DNA from: Mesostigma viride
Lineage: Eukaryota > Streptophyta > Mesostigmatophyceae > Mesostigmatales > Mesostigmataceae
Assembly (NCBI GenBank): GCA_009746045.1
Contig: RPFO01000117.1
Span: 89,939-153,938 of the forward strand
Length of the DNA: 64,000 bases
Reading direction: 5' to 3'
Shown: piece after piece, positions 21,836-34,567 of the stretch
Layout: each line of letters begins with the position of its first letter
How positions within the stretch are numbered: position 1 is the first letter of the stretch
The notes under the pieces: model-generated
The model's database searches: none
What the model saw: only the letters and a program-made list of their open reading frames with translations
Told to the model about the DNA's origin: nothing
Made by a program: the position numbers and the translations under genes

Positions 21836-23362
21836 CCCAACGCACTTTTTATAACCTTAACGACCGTTGGAACCCAGAAATTCGACTGAAATGTTTCCAT
21901 AACACACGTAACAACAAATTTGGTGGTCAACAACCCCGTAAATCCGTAACCCTGCACGCACCTCTTGCCGCCATAGCTCTTGTTCGCAGCAGGTGGGCCC
22001 TGAAGACGCCTTTTGGTCTTGCACCTGTTGGTTACAATTGCATGGCATACCAGCAATATATTGCACATAGCATTGTATTTCACACAATTATTATATTCAT
22101 GCCACAAATAATAATAATAATTGTATTAAACATAGGGGGGCAGGTTGCATATTCGTTTCATTGCAGTCTAATATCAACATATTAAAAATTTCCATGCCCA
22201 TAAACATTTTTGATATAGCTATTAGGTTGCTATTATATTAAATCTTACCAGCCGTGTAGTGGTTTGCGGATTGCTTTATAGGCTTGCCACACCAACCCAA
22301 AAAAAAATGTTACGACGGGAGTTGAACCCGGGCCTACTAGACGTGTTCACGAGGTACTACGAGGATCAGCCAAGAATCTGTCCCGTACCGGTGTGGTTCA
22401 CCAGTTCCGCACACTAGCATGGTCTCCGCGTCGCGCTCGTTCATTAAATTTCGGAGAAATTTTGCCTGCTTATATACGTTTTTGAAGCCCCTCGGCGTCG
22501 CGCCGTGAAAAGCTTCCTCCGCCAGGCGTCCAATCAGGTAGCAGGAATGTGAAAAAATGGGCTCGAGCTGTGTGCAGCGCCGCGTCCATGTGGCGCCACA
22601 CGGCGTCAGGAGTCGGCGTGGCGCCATATATGGCGCTGCGAATTCCCTACCGTGTGGTCTGCAGCGCCACGTCACAGTTGCGACTGCAAGTATTTTTCAG
22701 CGCGGCGCCGTCCCGGCGCCGCGCCATATCGTTTGGCGCGTAAATTTTTTTCCCGCGCGCGGCGCCTTTTAGGCGCCGCGCCATTCCATTTGCGCGTCGG
22801 CATACCAGCACCAGGGAATTTGAATTGCAGGTGCTGCGTTGGCGCTTTCCAGCCCTCCTGGAAGACCGACACCGTGGATGCACCTTGCACCCGAGCATCA
22901 ACGGCGGGTATTCGCGACATCGGCCGAAAGTGACAACGATATTAGCAACCCGACAGCCATATTCGACTGAGCAACGCCATTGTGTGCAGCCGAAGAGTGT
23001 GAAAAGAGGTGAGCAATGGCGGTGGATGTACATGGATGCTTTTGACAGATAGTTGTCCACAAGCAGCTCGATGACGGGGGAGTGTGAGATAGATAATTTC
23101 GTCGCTTTTTTGGTGTCGTGGTGCCGGTCGCTGACGGGGGAGTGTAAGTGTTTTTGTCGGTTCTCGTTTGGTTGCAGGGATTTGCGAGCAAGCCGAGACC
23201 ATCGATTGGATTGGTAAGCCCCACTTGTTCATTTGTGTGAATCCAAGCATTATTGAAGCAGGCTGTCGCAAATGTTTTCGTTTCTGGGTTGCGCCATAGC
23301 TGCGTTGCTGGGTTGCTGGGTTTTCTTGCCATGGCAGCGCCGTATGATCTTTCCCCCGGCTC
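21836..23362. other. Intergenic region without a supported gene
   Basis: AT-rich to about 22310, then unique sequence. A pol III B-box-like GGTTCAACTCC is on the minus strand near 22325. A cluster of GGCGCC sites lies at about 22590-22790. Two GACGGGGGAGTGT copies occur near 23074 and 23135. Reading frames here are short and unlike known proteins. Confidence 0.5.
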
Positions 23363-26300
23363 CCATTCTTGGTTACTAACGTTGATGTTTTGCTGCTTCC
23401 TTTGGTGCTTGATCTGCCTTGGTGTCGTGCCTCCGTTTGGTGGCCGGTGGTCACGGGATGCACAACAACGCTATCAGTTTTCTTCCACCCGCCGCCGCTG
23501 CCCCCGAAGGACAAGGATAAAAAAAAAGAAACATCTATAAAAAGGTACGACGCGTGGTGTGTTGCGTGCTTTTTTTCTTGGTTTTCTCGCTCCCTTGCAG
23601 CTCAGGTTTGCTGGCACATGTATTTATGCATGCCGGCACCACACCACATGTATTTATGCATGCCAGATAACACAGGCTGTGTGTCTGACTTTTTTTCGTC
23701 CCTGTCATATGCGGTCCGCCTCTCTTTTTTCGTGTTTTGTTTTTTGTTCGTATCTTCTACGGTACAACGCGACATGTTCACGGCGTCATCTGCGCGGTGT
23801 CACTAGCTTCATTTTTGCCGGCACCGCCGCCCCCGGCCGGCCCCATAAAAAAAAAGAAACATCTATAAAAAGGTACGACGCGTGGTGTGTTGCGTGCTTT
23901 TTTTCTTGGTTTTCTCGCTCCCTTGCAGGTCAGGTTTGCTGGCACATGTATTTATGCATGGCGGCACCACACCACATGTATTTATGCATGCCAGCACCCC
24001 ACCACCTTTTTTCATGCATGCCAGCACCCCCCCTAGGTATTTATGCATGCCAGCACCCCCCCTCGGTATTTATGCATGCCAGCACCCCACCCTAGGTATT
24101 TATGCATGCCAGCACCCCCCCTAGGTATTTATGCATGCCAGCACCCCCCCCTCGGTATTTATGCATGCCAGCACCCCCCCCTCGGTATTTATGCATGCCA
24201 GCACCCCACCCTAGGTATTTATGCATGCCAGCACCCCCCCCTAGGTATTTATGCATGCCAGCACCCCCCCCGACGTATTTATGCATGCCAGCACCCCCCA
24301 CATGTATTTATGCATGCCAGCACCCCCCCCTCGGTATTTATGCATGCCAGCACCCCCCCGACGTATTAATCCATGCCAGCACCCCCCCCTCGGTATTTAT
24401 GCATGCCAGCACCCCCCACATGTATTTATGCATGCCAGCACCCCCCCTCGGTATTTATGCATGCCAGCACCCCACCCGACGTATTAATGCATGCCAGCGA
24501 CCCCCCTAGGTATTTATGCATGCCAGCACCCCACCCGACGTATTTATGCATGCCAGCACCCCCATTCTTGGTTAATAACGTCAACGTCCTTGCTGCTTCC
24601 TTTGGTGCTTGATCCGCCTTGGTGTCGTGCCTCCGTTTGGTGGCCGGTGGTCACGGGATGCACAAACGGGAACGCTATCAGTTTTCCTCCACCGCCGCCG
24701 CTGCCCCAGGCCGGCTTAAAAATAAAAAAAGAAAAAAAGGTACGAATGGCAGCCCCCCCCCTAGGTATTTATGCATGCCAGCACCCCCCCTAGGTATTTA
24801 TGCATGCCAGCACCCCCCCTAGGTATTTATGCATGCCAGCACCCCCCCTCGGTATTTATGCATGCCTGCACCCCCCTAGGTATTTATGCATGCCAGCACC
24901 CCCCCTCGGTATTTATGCATGCCAGCCCCCCCCCTAGGTATTTATGCATGCCAGCACCCCCCTAGGTATTTATGCATGCCAGCACCCCCCCTAGGTATTT
25001 ATGCATGCCAGCCCCCCCCCTAGGTATTTATGCATGCCAGCACCCCCCTAGGTATTTATGCATGCCAGCACCCCACCCGACGTATTTATGCATGCCAGCG
25101 ACCCCCCCTAGTATTTATGCATGCCAGCCCCCCCCTCGGTATTTATGCATGCCAGCCCCCCCCTAGGTATTTATGCATGCCAGCACCCCCCCTAGGTATT
25201 TATGCATGCCAGCCCCCCCCCTCGGTATTTATGCATGCCAGCACCCCCCCTAGGTATTTATGCATGCCAGCACCCCCCTAGGTATTTATGCATGCCAGCA
25301 CCCCACCCGACGTATTTATGCATGCCAGCGACCCCCCGACGTATTTATGCATGCCAGCCCCCCCCCTAGGTATTTATGCATGCCAGCACCCCCCACATGT
25401 ATTTATGCATGCCAGCACCCCCCCCTAGGTATTGATGCATGCCAGCACCCCCATTCTTGGTTAATAACGTCAACGTCCTTGCTGCTTCCTTTGGTGCTTG
25501 ATCTGCCTTGGTGTCGTGCCTCCGTTTGGTGGCCGGTGGTCACGGGATGCACGAACGGGAATGCTATCAGTTTTCGTCCACCCGCCGCCGCTGCCCCAGG
25601 CCGGCTTAGCAATAAAAAAGAAAAAAAGGTACGAATGGCAGCCCCCCCCCTAGGTATTTATGCATGCCAGCACCCCCCCTAGGTATTTATGCATGCCAGC
25701 ACCCCCCTAGGTATTTATGCATGCCAGCGACCCCCCGACGTATTTATGCATGCCAGCCCCCCCCTAGGTATTTATGCATGCCAGCACCCCCCCTAGGTAT
25801 TTATGCATGCCAGCACCCCCCCCTAGGTATTTATGCATGCCAGCCCCCCCCTAGGTATTTATGCATGCCAGCCCCCCCCCTAGGTATTTATGCATGCCAG
25901 CACCCCCCCTAGGTATTTATGCATGCCAGCACCCCCCCCTCGGTATTTATGCATGCCTGCACCCCCCCTAGGTATTTATGCATGCCAGCACCCCCCCTCG
26001 GTATTTATGCATGCCAGCACCCCCCCTTGGTATTTATGCATGCCAGCCCCCCCCCTAGGTATTTATGCATGCCAGCACCCCCCCTAGGTATTTATGCATG
26101 CCAGCACCCCCCCTAGGTATTTATGCATGCCAGCGACCCCCCCGACGTATTTATGCATGCCAGCCCCCCCCTAGGTATTTATGCATGCCAGCACCCCCCC
26201 TAGGTATTTATGCATGCCAGCACCCCCCCTAGGTATTTATGCATGCCAGCCCCCCCCTAGGTATTTATGCATGCCAGCCCCCCCCTAGGTATTTATGCAT

Positions 26301-29300
26301 GCCAGCACCCCCCCTAGGTATTTATGCATGCCAGCACCCCCCCTCGGTATTTATGCATGCCTGCACCCCCCTAGGTATTTATGCATGCCAGCACCCCCCC
26401 TCGGTATTTATGCATGCCAGCACCCCCCCTTGGTATTTATGCATGCCAGCCCCCCCCTAGGTATTTATGCATGCCAGCACCCCCCCTAGGTATTTATGCA
26501 TGCCAGCACCCCCCCTAGGTATTTATGCATGCCAGCCCCCCCCCTAGGTATTTATGCATGCCAGCACCCCCCTAGGTATTTATGCATGCCAGCACCCCCC
26601 TAGGTATTTATGCATGCCAGCGACCCCCCGACGTATTTATGCATGCCAGCCCCCCCCTAGGTATTTATGCATGCCAGCACCCCCCCTAGGTATTTATGCA
26701 TGCCAGCCCCCCCCCTAGGTATTTATGCATGCCAGCACCCCCCTAGGTATTTATGCATGCCAGCATCCCCCCCTCGGTATTTATGCATGCCAGCACCCCC
26801 CCTCGGTATTTATGCATGCCAGCACCCCCCCTAGGTATTTATGCATGCCAGCACCCCCCTCGGTATTTATGCATGCCAGCACCCCCCCTAGGTATTTATG
26901 CATGCCAGCCCCCCCCTAGGTATTTATGCATGCCAGCCCCCCCCTAGGTATTTATGCATGCCAGCACCCCCCCTAGGTATTTATGCATGCCAGCACCCCC
27001 CCTAGGTATTTATGCATGCCAGCACCCCCTCTAGGTATTTATGCATGCCAGCACCCCCCCCTAGGTATTTATGCATGCCAGCACCCCCCCTAGGTATTTA
27101 TGCATGCCAGCACCCCCCTAGGTATTTATGCATGCCAGCACCCCCCTAGGTATTTATGCATGCCAGCACCCCCCCTAGGTATTTATGCATGCCAGCATCC
27201 CCACATGTATTTATGCATGCCAGCCCCCCCCCTAGGTATTTATGCATGCCAGCACCCCCCCCTCGGTATTTATGCATGCCAGCACCCCCTCTAGGTATTT
27301 ATGCATGCCAGCACCCCCCTAGGTATTTATGCATGCCAGCACCCCCCCTAGGTATTTATTCATGCCAGCATCCCCCCTCGGTATTTATGCATGCCAGCAC
27401 CCCCCTCGGTATTTATGCATGCCAGCACCCCCCCTAGGTATTTATGCATGCCAGCACCCCCACATGTATTTATGCATGCCAGCACCCCCCCTAGGTATTT
27501 ATGCATGCCAGCACCCCCCCTAGGTATTTATGCATGCCAGCACCCCACCCGACGTATTTATGCATGCCAGCACCCCCCCTAGGTATTTATGCATGCCAGC
27601 ACCCCCCCTAGGTATTTATGCATGCCAGCACCCCCCCTAGGTATTTATGCATGCCAGCACCCCCCCGACGTATTTATGCATGCCAGCACCCCCCCTAGGT
27701 ATTTATTCATGCCAGCATCCCCCCCTCGGTATTTATGCATGCCAGCACCCCCCTCGGTATTTATGCATGCCAGCACCCCCCCCTAGGTATTTATGCATGC
27801 CAGCCCCCCCCTAGGTATTTATGCATGCCAGCACCCCCCCTAGGTATTTATGCATGCCAGCACCCCCCTAGGTATTTATGCATGCCAGCACCCCCTCTAG
27901 GTATTTATGCATGCCAGCACCCCCCTAGGTATTTATGCTTGCCAGCACCCCCCTAGGTATTTATGCATGCCAGCACCCCCCCTCGGTATTTATGCATGCC
28001 AGCACCCCCCCCTAGGTATTTATGCATGCCAGCCCCCCCTCTAGGTATTTATGCATGCCAGCACCCCCCCCTAGGTATTTATTCATGCCAGCATCCCCCC
28101 CTCGGTATTTATGCATGCCAGCACCCCCCCTCGGTATTTATGCATGCCAGCACCCCCCCCTAGGTATTTATGCATGCCAGCACCCCCCACATGTATTTAT
28201 GCATGCCAGCACCCCCCCCTAGGTATTTATGCATGCCAGCACCCCCCTAGGTATTTATGCATGCCAGCACCCCCCTCGGTATTTATGCATGCCAGCACCC
28301 CCCCTAGGTATTTATGCATGCCAGCACCCCCCCCTAGGTATTTATGCATGCCAGCACCCCCCCTAGGTATTTATGCATGCCAGCACCCCCCCCGACGTAT
28401 TTATGCATGCCAGCACCCCATTCTTGGTTAATAACGTCAACGTCCTTGCTGCTTCCTTTGGTGCTTGATCTGCCTTGGTGTCGTGCCTCCGTTTGGTGGC
28501 CGGTGGTCACGGGATGCACAAACGGGAACGCTATCAGTTTTCGTCCACCCGCCGCCGCTGCCCCAGGCCGGCCCCCATTAAAAAATAAAAACAGAAAAAA
28601 AGGTACGAATGGCAGCACCCCCCCTAGGTATTTATGCATGCCAGCACCCCCCCTAGGTATTTATGCATGCCAGCACCCCCCCTAGGTATTTATGCATGCC
28701 AGCACCCCCCTAGGTATTTATGCATGCCAGCACCCCCCCTAGGTATTTATGCATGCCAGCACCCCCCACATGTATTTATGCATGCCAGCACCCCCTCTAG
28801 GTATTTATGCATGCCAGCACCCCCCTAGGTATTTATGCATGCCAGCACCCCCCCTAGGTATTTATTCATGCCAGCATCCCCCCCTCGGTATTTATGCATG
28901 CCAGCACCCCCCCTCGGTATTTATGCATGCCAGCACCCCCCCCTAGGTATTTATGCATGCCAGCACCCCCCACATGTATTTATGCATGCCAGCACCCCCC
29001 CTAGGTATTTATGCTTGCCAGCACCCCCCCTCGGTATTTATGCATGCCAGCACCCCCTCTAGGTATTTATGCATGCCAGCACCCCCCCTAGGTATTTATG
29101 CATGCCAGCACCCCCCCTAGGTATTTATGCATGCCAGCACCCCCCCGACGTATTTATGCATGCCAGCACCCCCATTCTTGGTTAATAACGTCAACGTCCT
29201 TGCTGCTTCCTTTGGTGCTTGATCTGCCTTGGTGTCGTGCCTCCGTTTGGTGGCCGGTGGTCACGGGATGCACAAACGGGAACGCTATCAGTTTTCGTCC

Positions 29301-29370
29301 ACCCGCCGCCGCTGCCCCAGGCCGGCCCCCATTAAAAAATAAAAACAGAAAAAAAGGTACGAGTGGCAGC
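23363..29370 (+). repeat. Five dispersed copies of a ~190-bp module
   Basis: Copies at about 23363-23560, 24563-24753, 25452-25642, 28419-28616 and 29173-29370 share CATTCTTGGTTAATAACGT at the start, a GC-rich middle, and an A-rich end followed by GGTACGA. Copies 2-5 are nearly identical and embedded in the 29-bp minisatellite; copy 1 is more divergent and just precedes it. A second shared block (AAACATCTATAAAAAGGTACG to GCTGGCACATG) occurs near 23529 and 23859. No coding function is evident. The module may be part of a higher-order repeat or a small non-autonomous element. Confidence 0.85.
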
Positions 29371-31553
29371 TGAACCCCTAGGTATTTATGCATGCCAGCA
29401 CCCCCCCTAGGTATTTATGCATGCCAGCACCCCCCCTAGGTATTTATGCATGCCAGCACCCCCCCTAGGTATTTATGCATGCCAGCACCCCCCTAGGTAT
29501 TTATGCATGCCAGCCCCCCCCCTAGGTATTTATGCATGCCAGCACCCCACCCGACGTATTTATGCTTGCCAGCACCCCCCTAGGTATTTATGCATGCCAG
29601 CACCCCCCCTAGGTATTTATGCATGCCAGCACCCCCCATAGGTATTTATGCATGCCAGCACCCCCCTAGGTATTTATGCATGCCAGCACCCCCCCTAGGT
29701 ATTTATGCATGCCAGCACCCCCCCTAGGTATTTATGCATGCCAGCACCCCCCTAGGTATTTATGCATGCCAGCACCCCCCTAGGTATTTATGCATGCCAG
29801 CACCCCCCCTAGGTATTTATGCATGCCAGCATCCCCCCCTCGGTATTTATGCATGCCAGCACCCCCCTCGGTATTTATGCATGCCAGCACCCCCCCTAGG
29901 TATTTATGCATGCCAGCACCCCCCACATGTATTTATGCATGCCAGCACCCCCCCTAGGTATTTATGCATGCCAGCACCCCCCCTCGGTATTTATGCATGC
30001 CAGCACCCCCTCTAGGTATTTATGCATGCCAGCACCCCCCCTCGGTATTTATGCATGCCAGCACCCCCTCTAGGTATTTATGCATGCCAGCACCCCCCCT
30101 AGGTATTTATGCATGCCAGCACCCCCCCTAGGTATTTATGCATGCCAGCACCCCCCCTAGGTATTTATGCATGCCAGCACCCCCCTAGGTATTTATGCAT
30201 GCCAGCACCCCCCCGACGTATTTATGCTTGCCAGCACCCCCCCTAGGTATTTATGCATGCCAGCCCCCCTTCTAGGTATTTATGCATGCCAGCACCCCCC
30301 CTCGGTATTTATGCATGCCAGCACCCCCCCTAGGTATTTATGCATGCCAGCACCCCCCCTAGGTATTTATGCATGCCAGCACCCCCACATGTATTTATGC
30401 ATGCCAGCACCCCCCCTAGGTATTTATGCATGCCAGCACCCCCCCTAGGTATTTATGCATGCCAGCACCCCCTCTAGGTATTTATGCATGCCAGCACCCC
30501 CCCTCGGTATTTATGCATGCCAGCACCCCCTCTAGGTATTTATGCATGCCAGCACCCCCCCTAGGTATTTATGCATGCCAGCACCCCCCCTAGGTATTTA
30601 TGCATGCCAGCACCCCCCCTAGGTATTTATGCATGCCAGCACCCCCCGACGTATTTATGCATGCCAGCACCCCCCCTAGGTATTTATGCATGCCAGCACC
30701 CCCCTAGGTATTTATGCATGCCAGCACCCCCCCTAGGTATTTATGCATGCCAGCACCCCCCCTAGGTATTTATGCATGCCAGCCCCCCCCCTAGGTATTT
30801 ATGCATGCCAGCACCCCACCCGACGTATTTATGCTTGCCAGCACCCCCCCTAGGTATTTATGCATGCCAGCACCCCCCCTAGGTATTTATGCATGCCAGC
30901 ACCCCCCTAGGTATTTATGCATGCCAGCACCCCCCATAGGTATTTATGCATGCCAGCACCCCCCTAGGTATTTATGCATGCCAGCACCCCCCATAGGTAT
31001 TTATGCATGCCAGCACCCCCCATAGGTATTTATGCATGCCAGCACCCCCCCTAGGTATTTATGCATGCCAGCACCCCCCCTAGGTATTTATGCATGCCAG
31101 CACCCCCTTCTAGGTATTTATGCATGCCAGCACCCCCCCTAGGTATTTATGCATGCCAGCACCCCCCCTAGGTATTTATGCATGCCAGCACCCCCCTAGG
31201 TATTTATGCATGCCAGCACCCCCCCTAGGTATTTATGCTTGCCAGCACCCCCCCTCGGTATTTATGCATGCCAGCACCCCCTCTAGGTATTTATGCATGC
31301 CAGCACCCCCCCTAGGTATTTATGCATGCCAGCACCCCCCCTAGGTATTTATGCATGCCAGCACCCCCCCTAGGTATTTATGCATGCCAGCACCCCCCCT
31401 AGGTATTTATGCATGCCAGCACCCCCCCTAGGTATTTATGCATGCCAGCCCCCCCCCTAGGTATTTATGCATGCCAGCACCCCACCCGACGTATTTATGC
31501 TTGCCAGCACCCCCCCTAGGTATTTATGCATGCCAGCACCCCCCCTAGGTATT
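23975..31553. repeat. 29-bp minisatellite
   Basis: More than 200 units with the consensus words TATTTATGCATGCCAGCAC and a C7-8 run ending CTAGG, CTCGG or CGACG. The C-run length and the three endings vary between units. The unit is open in several frames and produces many spurious short peptides. Confidence 0.96.
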
Positions 31554-32415
31554 TATCCTTCCCTCCTTCCCTCCTTCCCTCCTTCCCTCCTTCCCTCCTT
31601 CCCTCCTTCCCTCCTTCCCTCCTTCCCTCCTTCCCTCCTTCCCTCCTTCCCTCCTTCCCTCCTTCCCTCCTTCCCTCCTTCCCTCCTTCCCTCCTTCCCT
31701 CCTTCCTCCTTCCCTCCTTCCCTCCTTCCCTCCTTCCCTCCTTCCCTCCTTCCCTCCTTCCCTCCTTCCCTCCTCCTCCTCCTTCCCTCCTTCCCTCCTT
31801 CCCTCCTTCCCTCCTTCCCTTCCTCCTTCCCTCCTTCCCTCCTTCCCTCCTTCCCTCCTTCCTCCTTCCCTCCTTCCCTCCTTCCCTCCTTCCCTCCTTC
31901 CCTCCTTCCCTCCTTCCCTCCTTCCCTCCTTCCCTCCTTCCCTCCTTCCCTCCTTCCCTCCTTCCCTCCTTCCCTCCTTCCCTCCTTCCTCCTTCCCTCC
32001 TTCCCTCCTTCCCTCCTTCCCTCCTTCCCTCCTTCCCTCCTTCCCTCCTTCCCTCCTTCCCTCCTTCCCTCCTTCCCTCCTTCCCTCCTTCCCTCCTTCC
32101 CTCCTTCCCTTCCTCCTTCCCTCCTTCCCTCCTTCCCTCCTCCTTTCCCTACTCCTTTCCCTCCTTCCCTCCTTCCCTCCTTCCTCCTTCCCTTCTTCCC
32201 TCCTTCCCTCCTTCCCTCCTTCCCTCCTCCTTTCCCTACTCCTTCCCTCCTTCCCTCCTTCCCTCCTTCCTCCTTCCCTTCTTCCCTCCTTCCCTCCTTC
32301 CCTCCTCCCTCCCTCCCTCCCTCCCTCCCTCCCTCCCTACTTCCCTCCTTCCCTCCTTCCCTACCTCCCTCCTTCCCTCCTTCCCTCCCTCCCTCCCTCC
32401 CTCCCTCCCTCCCAC
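31554..32415. repeat. CCTTCCCT polypyrimidine microsatellite
   Basis: About 860 bp of an 8-bp CCTTCCCT repeat, with degenerate CCCT and CCTCCTTT stretches near the 3' end. It is purely pyrimidine on the plus strand. Open frames on both strands are artefacts of the missing stops. Confidence 0.96.
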
Positions 32416-32994
32416 CTGCTGGGCAACTTGGATTTAATTCTGTCACCCGGCACAATTTTCTCACACGCATGTAGTGGTATTCTTATTAATCTCATGCCAA
32501 CGGCCGTTGGACCTGAAAAACGAAATGTGGAAAATATGTAATCCTTGTAATTCTGATTGCAACGTTTTTGCGCATTCCTTGCAGATTCCACGTCGCCACA
32601 CAAGATTCGCGTCTGTCAACCACCTGCAAGGTACTTGTTTTATTATTATGCGTTTTTTGGGCAGTCGCTCCCTCTTCTGATTTTCTTGATGCCAACGGCC
32701 GTTGGACTTGCAAAATCAGTTTCCATCATTGCTGTTGTGATTTACGTGATGCCAACGGCCGTTGGACCTCCAAAAAAAAGTTCTTGCCAATTTTTTTTGC
32801 GTTATTGATTATACGCCAGTTTTATCAGCCGTTGCATTACGACGTTTTTATCTTAACTTCATTGCTGTAATGCCAACGGCCGTTGGCGTTGTAAAATAAA
32901 ATTGTACTCCGGCTGATGAATTAATCCGCCCCTGAAGTTACTAGGTTTACTTACATTGGTTGTGCCAGTTGTGCTTCACGTGCAGTTTTTTTCA
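32416..32994 (+). other. Intergenic region with four palindromes
   Basis: Palindromes lie at about 32498, 32692, 32751 and 32871, each followed within 4-8 bases by an A-rich GAAA or CAAAA tail. No gene was recognised. It leads into the first small gene of the island; a CAG splice-acceptor-like site lies 10 bases before that gene's ATG. Confidence 0.75.
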
Positions 32995-33249
32995 ATGGAG
33001 AAAGACAAGGACGTTTCGGTGTCGAACCAGGAGAGAGAGGCAGTTGAACGGGGGGCCAAAAAACTGCCAGCCGAAGTTGTTAGAGCGATTGAGAAATTTT
33101 GGGATTCAATTCCAGCCATGGTTGTGATGAAAAAAGATGATGTACAAGCTGAAGTGGACGAAATGCCGGCCTTAATTTCCGACGATGAAGGGGATGGTGT
33201 CAACTTTATTCAACCGGGAAACAAACGTAAACTGAAACGCAAAAAGTAG
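32995..33249 (+). CDS. Small acidic/basic protein, unknown
   Basis: An 84-residue reading frame starts at the ATG at 32995 (MEKDKDVSVSNQ); upstream in-frame sequence offers only non-ATG starts. The middle is mixed charge with an acidic stretch (SDDEGDGVNF). The C terminus is a basic nuclear-localisation-like cluster, NKRKLKRKK. No family was recognised. It is the first of a run of plus-strand genes and lies 180 bp before a MYND gene. The next 180 bp (33250-33429) hold no supported gene. Confidence 0.45.
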   Translation: MEKDKDVSVSNQEREAVERGAKKLPAEVVRAIEKFWDSIPAMVVMKKDDVQAEVDEMPALISDDEGDGVNFIQPGNKRKLKRKK

Positions 33250-33429
33250 TGCGACCTAAGATGTTTTTAAATGTATATGCCAATTTAATGAAATCATTTT
33301 CTGAGGTTGTGAAGGACCTGACTGTTTTAAAAATGAATGATTACAATAAATTAGGCAAACACACTAATGGGAAAACGCGTTTTTTTGGCCGCGATGTAAA
33401 TCTTTTTGTTCGTTTTTTCCCTGAAAAAG

Positions 33430-34206
33430 ATGGCCGAGATCGCGAATGAGTCCGAGATCGTGAATGAAGTCTACGGAAGCGTCCTTCAAAACGTTTACAA
33501 ACAAGTTCGCTTCCTGTCGCGTGTCATATTCGAGGAAGTTCGTGTCGCGCAGGAGAAGACAGGCCGCCACTTGGCCGTTTTATTGGCGTTTGATTCGTTC
33601 AGCCAAATGGAGAGGGTTGTGTACGCCCAGCTAGCTGATATGAACTTCTGTATTCAACAGGGTTTTTTCGTACCACAGATGGATCTAAGAGCGCCAATAG
33701 ACCCAACGAGGGAGTTCCGCCTTTTGGTGTCGTTCATTACAAAGGGGCCAAAGATAGAGTTGGGGGAAGAGGAAGGGGCTCAGGTTGGGTGCACCTACGG
33801 GCGCGCATTTTACCCGAATGTTACGTCTTCCCTGCGCGTGAGGGCTGACGCGTGTGTAGGGGCAGAAGTACCCCTCAACATGAACCTTTTCTTGCTCTCT
33901 GACCCGATCGTGAGGGATGGGGACCCCATGCGTGGTATGCGAAATTGCTCCAAGGAGGGGTGTGGGTGCCAAACAGGCCCTCAGAAGTGGTGTAGAGGAT
34001 GTAGGGATGCCAGATATTGCAGTGAGGAGTGCCAGCGTGCTGACTGGAGTAGGCATAAGGATAGATGCGAACGTCTGAGGCAAGCAAGGGAGGGGCTGGC
34101 AGGGGTGATAAGGGGGGTAAACAGGACGACCATACTGGATGGAACTCAGGTCGACTTCTCTGAGGTCGACTTCTCCTTCACCTTCTACTACGGTTCTTCC
34201 TCATAG
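33430..34206 (+). CDS. MYND zinc-finger protein
   Basis: A 258-residue protein starting at ATG 33430 (MAEIANESEIV); an in-frame TTG upstream is unlikely. The N-terminal half (about 1-170) has no recognised domain but is shared with the gene at 38589, including a conserved (A/V)VL..(F/Y)DSF segment and a (E/V)FRLLVS(F/Y) segment. The C-terminal part has a MYND-type finger: CSKEGCGC, then WCRGCRDARYCSEECQRADW, then H and C at KDRC. MYND fingers usually bind proline-rich partner peptides. The frame ends FTFYYGSSS. The protein is intronless as drawn. Its function is not known. Confidence 0.8.
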   Translation: MAEIANESEIVNEVYGSVLQNVYKQVRFLSRVIFEEVRVAQEKTGRHLAVLLAFDSFSQMERVVYAQLADMNFCIQQGFFVPQMDLRAPIDPTREFRLLVSFITKGPKIELGEEEGAQVGCTYGRAFYPNVTSSLRVRADACVGAEVPLNMNLFLLSDPIVRDGDPMRGMRNCSKEGCGCQTGPQKWCRGCRDARYCSEECQRADWSRHKDRCERLRQAREGLAGVIRGVNRTTILDGTQVDFSEVDFSFTFYYGSSS

Positions 34207-34567
34207 AAAAACTGGAAATGTAGAGTAATAATTTGCTTTTGAGGTTGGATAACTGGACGCATTTTGGGTTTGAAATTTGTGTATGTAGTCCTGATTTGTG
34301 TTGTAAAATGGTGTAATGGTGAATTCTCTTTTTACTTTGAAATTGGAATAAAATTGACCTGATTTGTGTTGTAAAATGGTGTAATAGTGGATTCTCCTTT
34401 CACTTTGAAATTGGAATAAAATTGACTTTCGTTTTCTCTCATGCGACTGTAGTGGGTTAAACAACAATTAGTGACCCAACGGCCGTTAGGGATTGGAAAC
34501 CTCGCCTAACGTTTGCATATTTTCTTTCCGACAAAACCTCATTTTTTTTAAGGATGGACGTCGATGT

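Noticed and set aside
31467-32474. 300-residue proline/serine/leucine-rich or Gly/Lys/Glu-rich proteins
   Set aside because: Artefact of the CCTTCCCT microsatellite; no unique sequence or start context.
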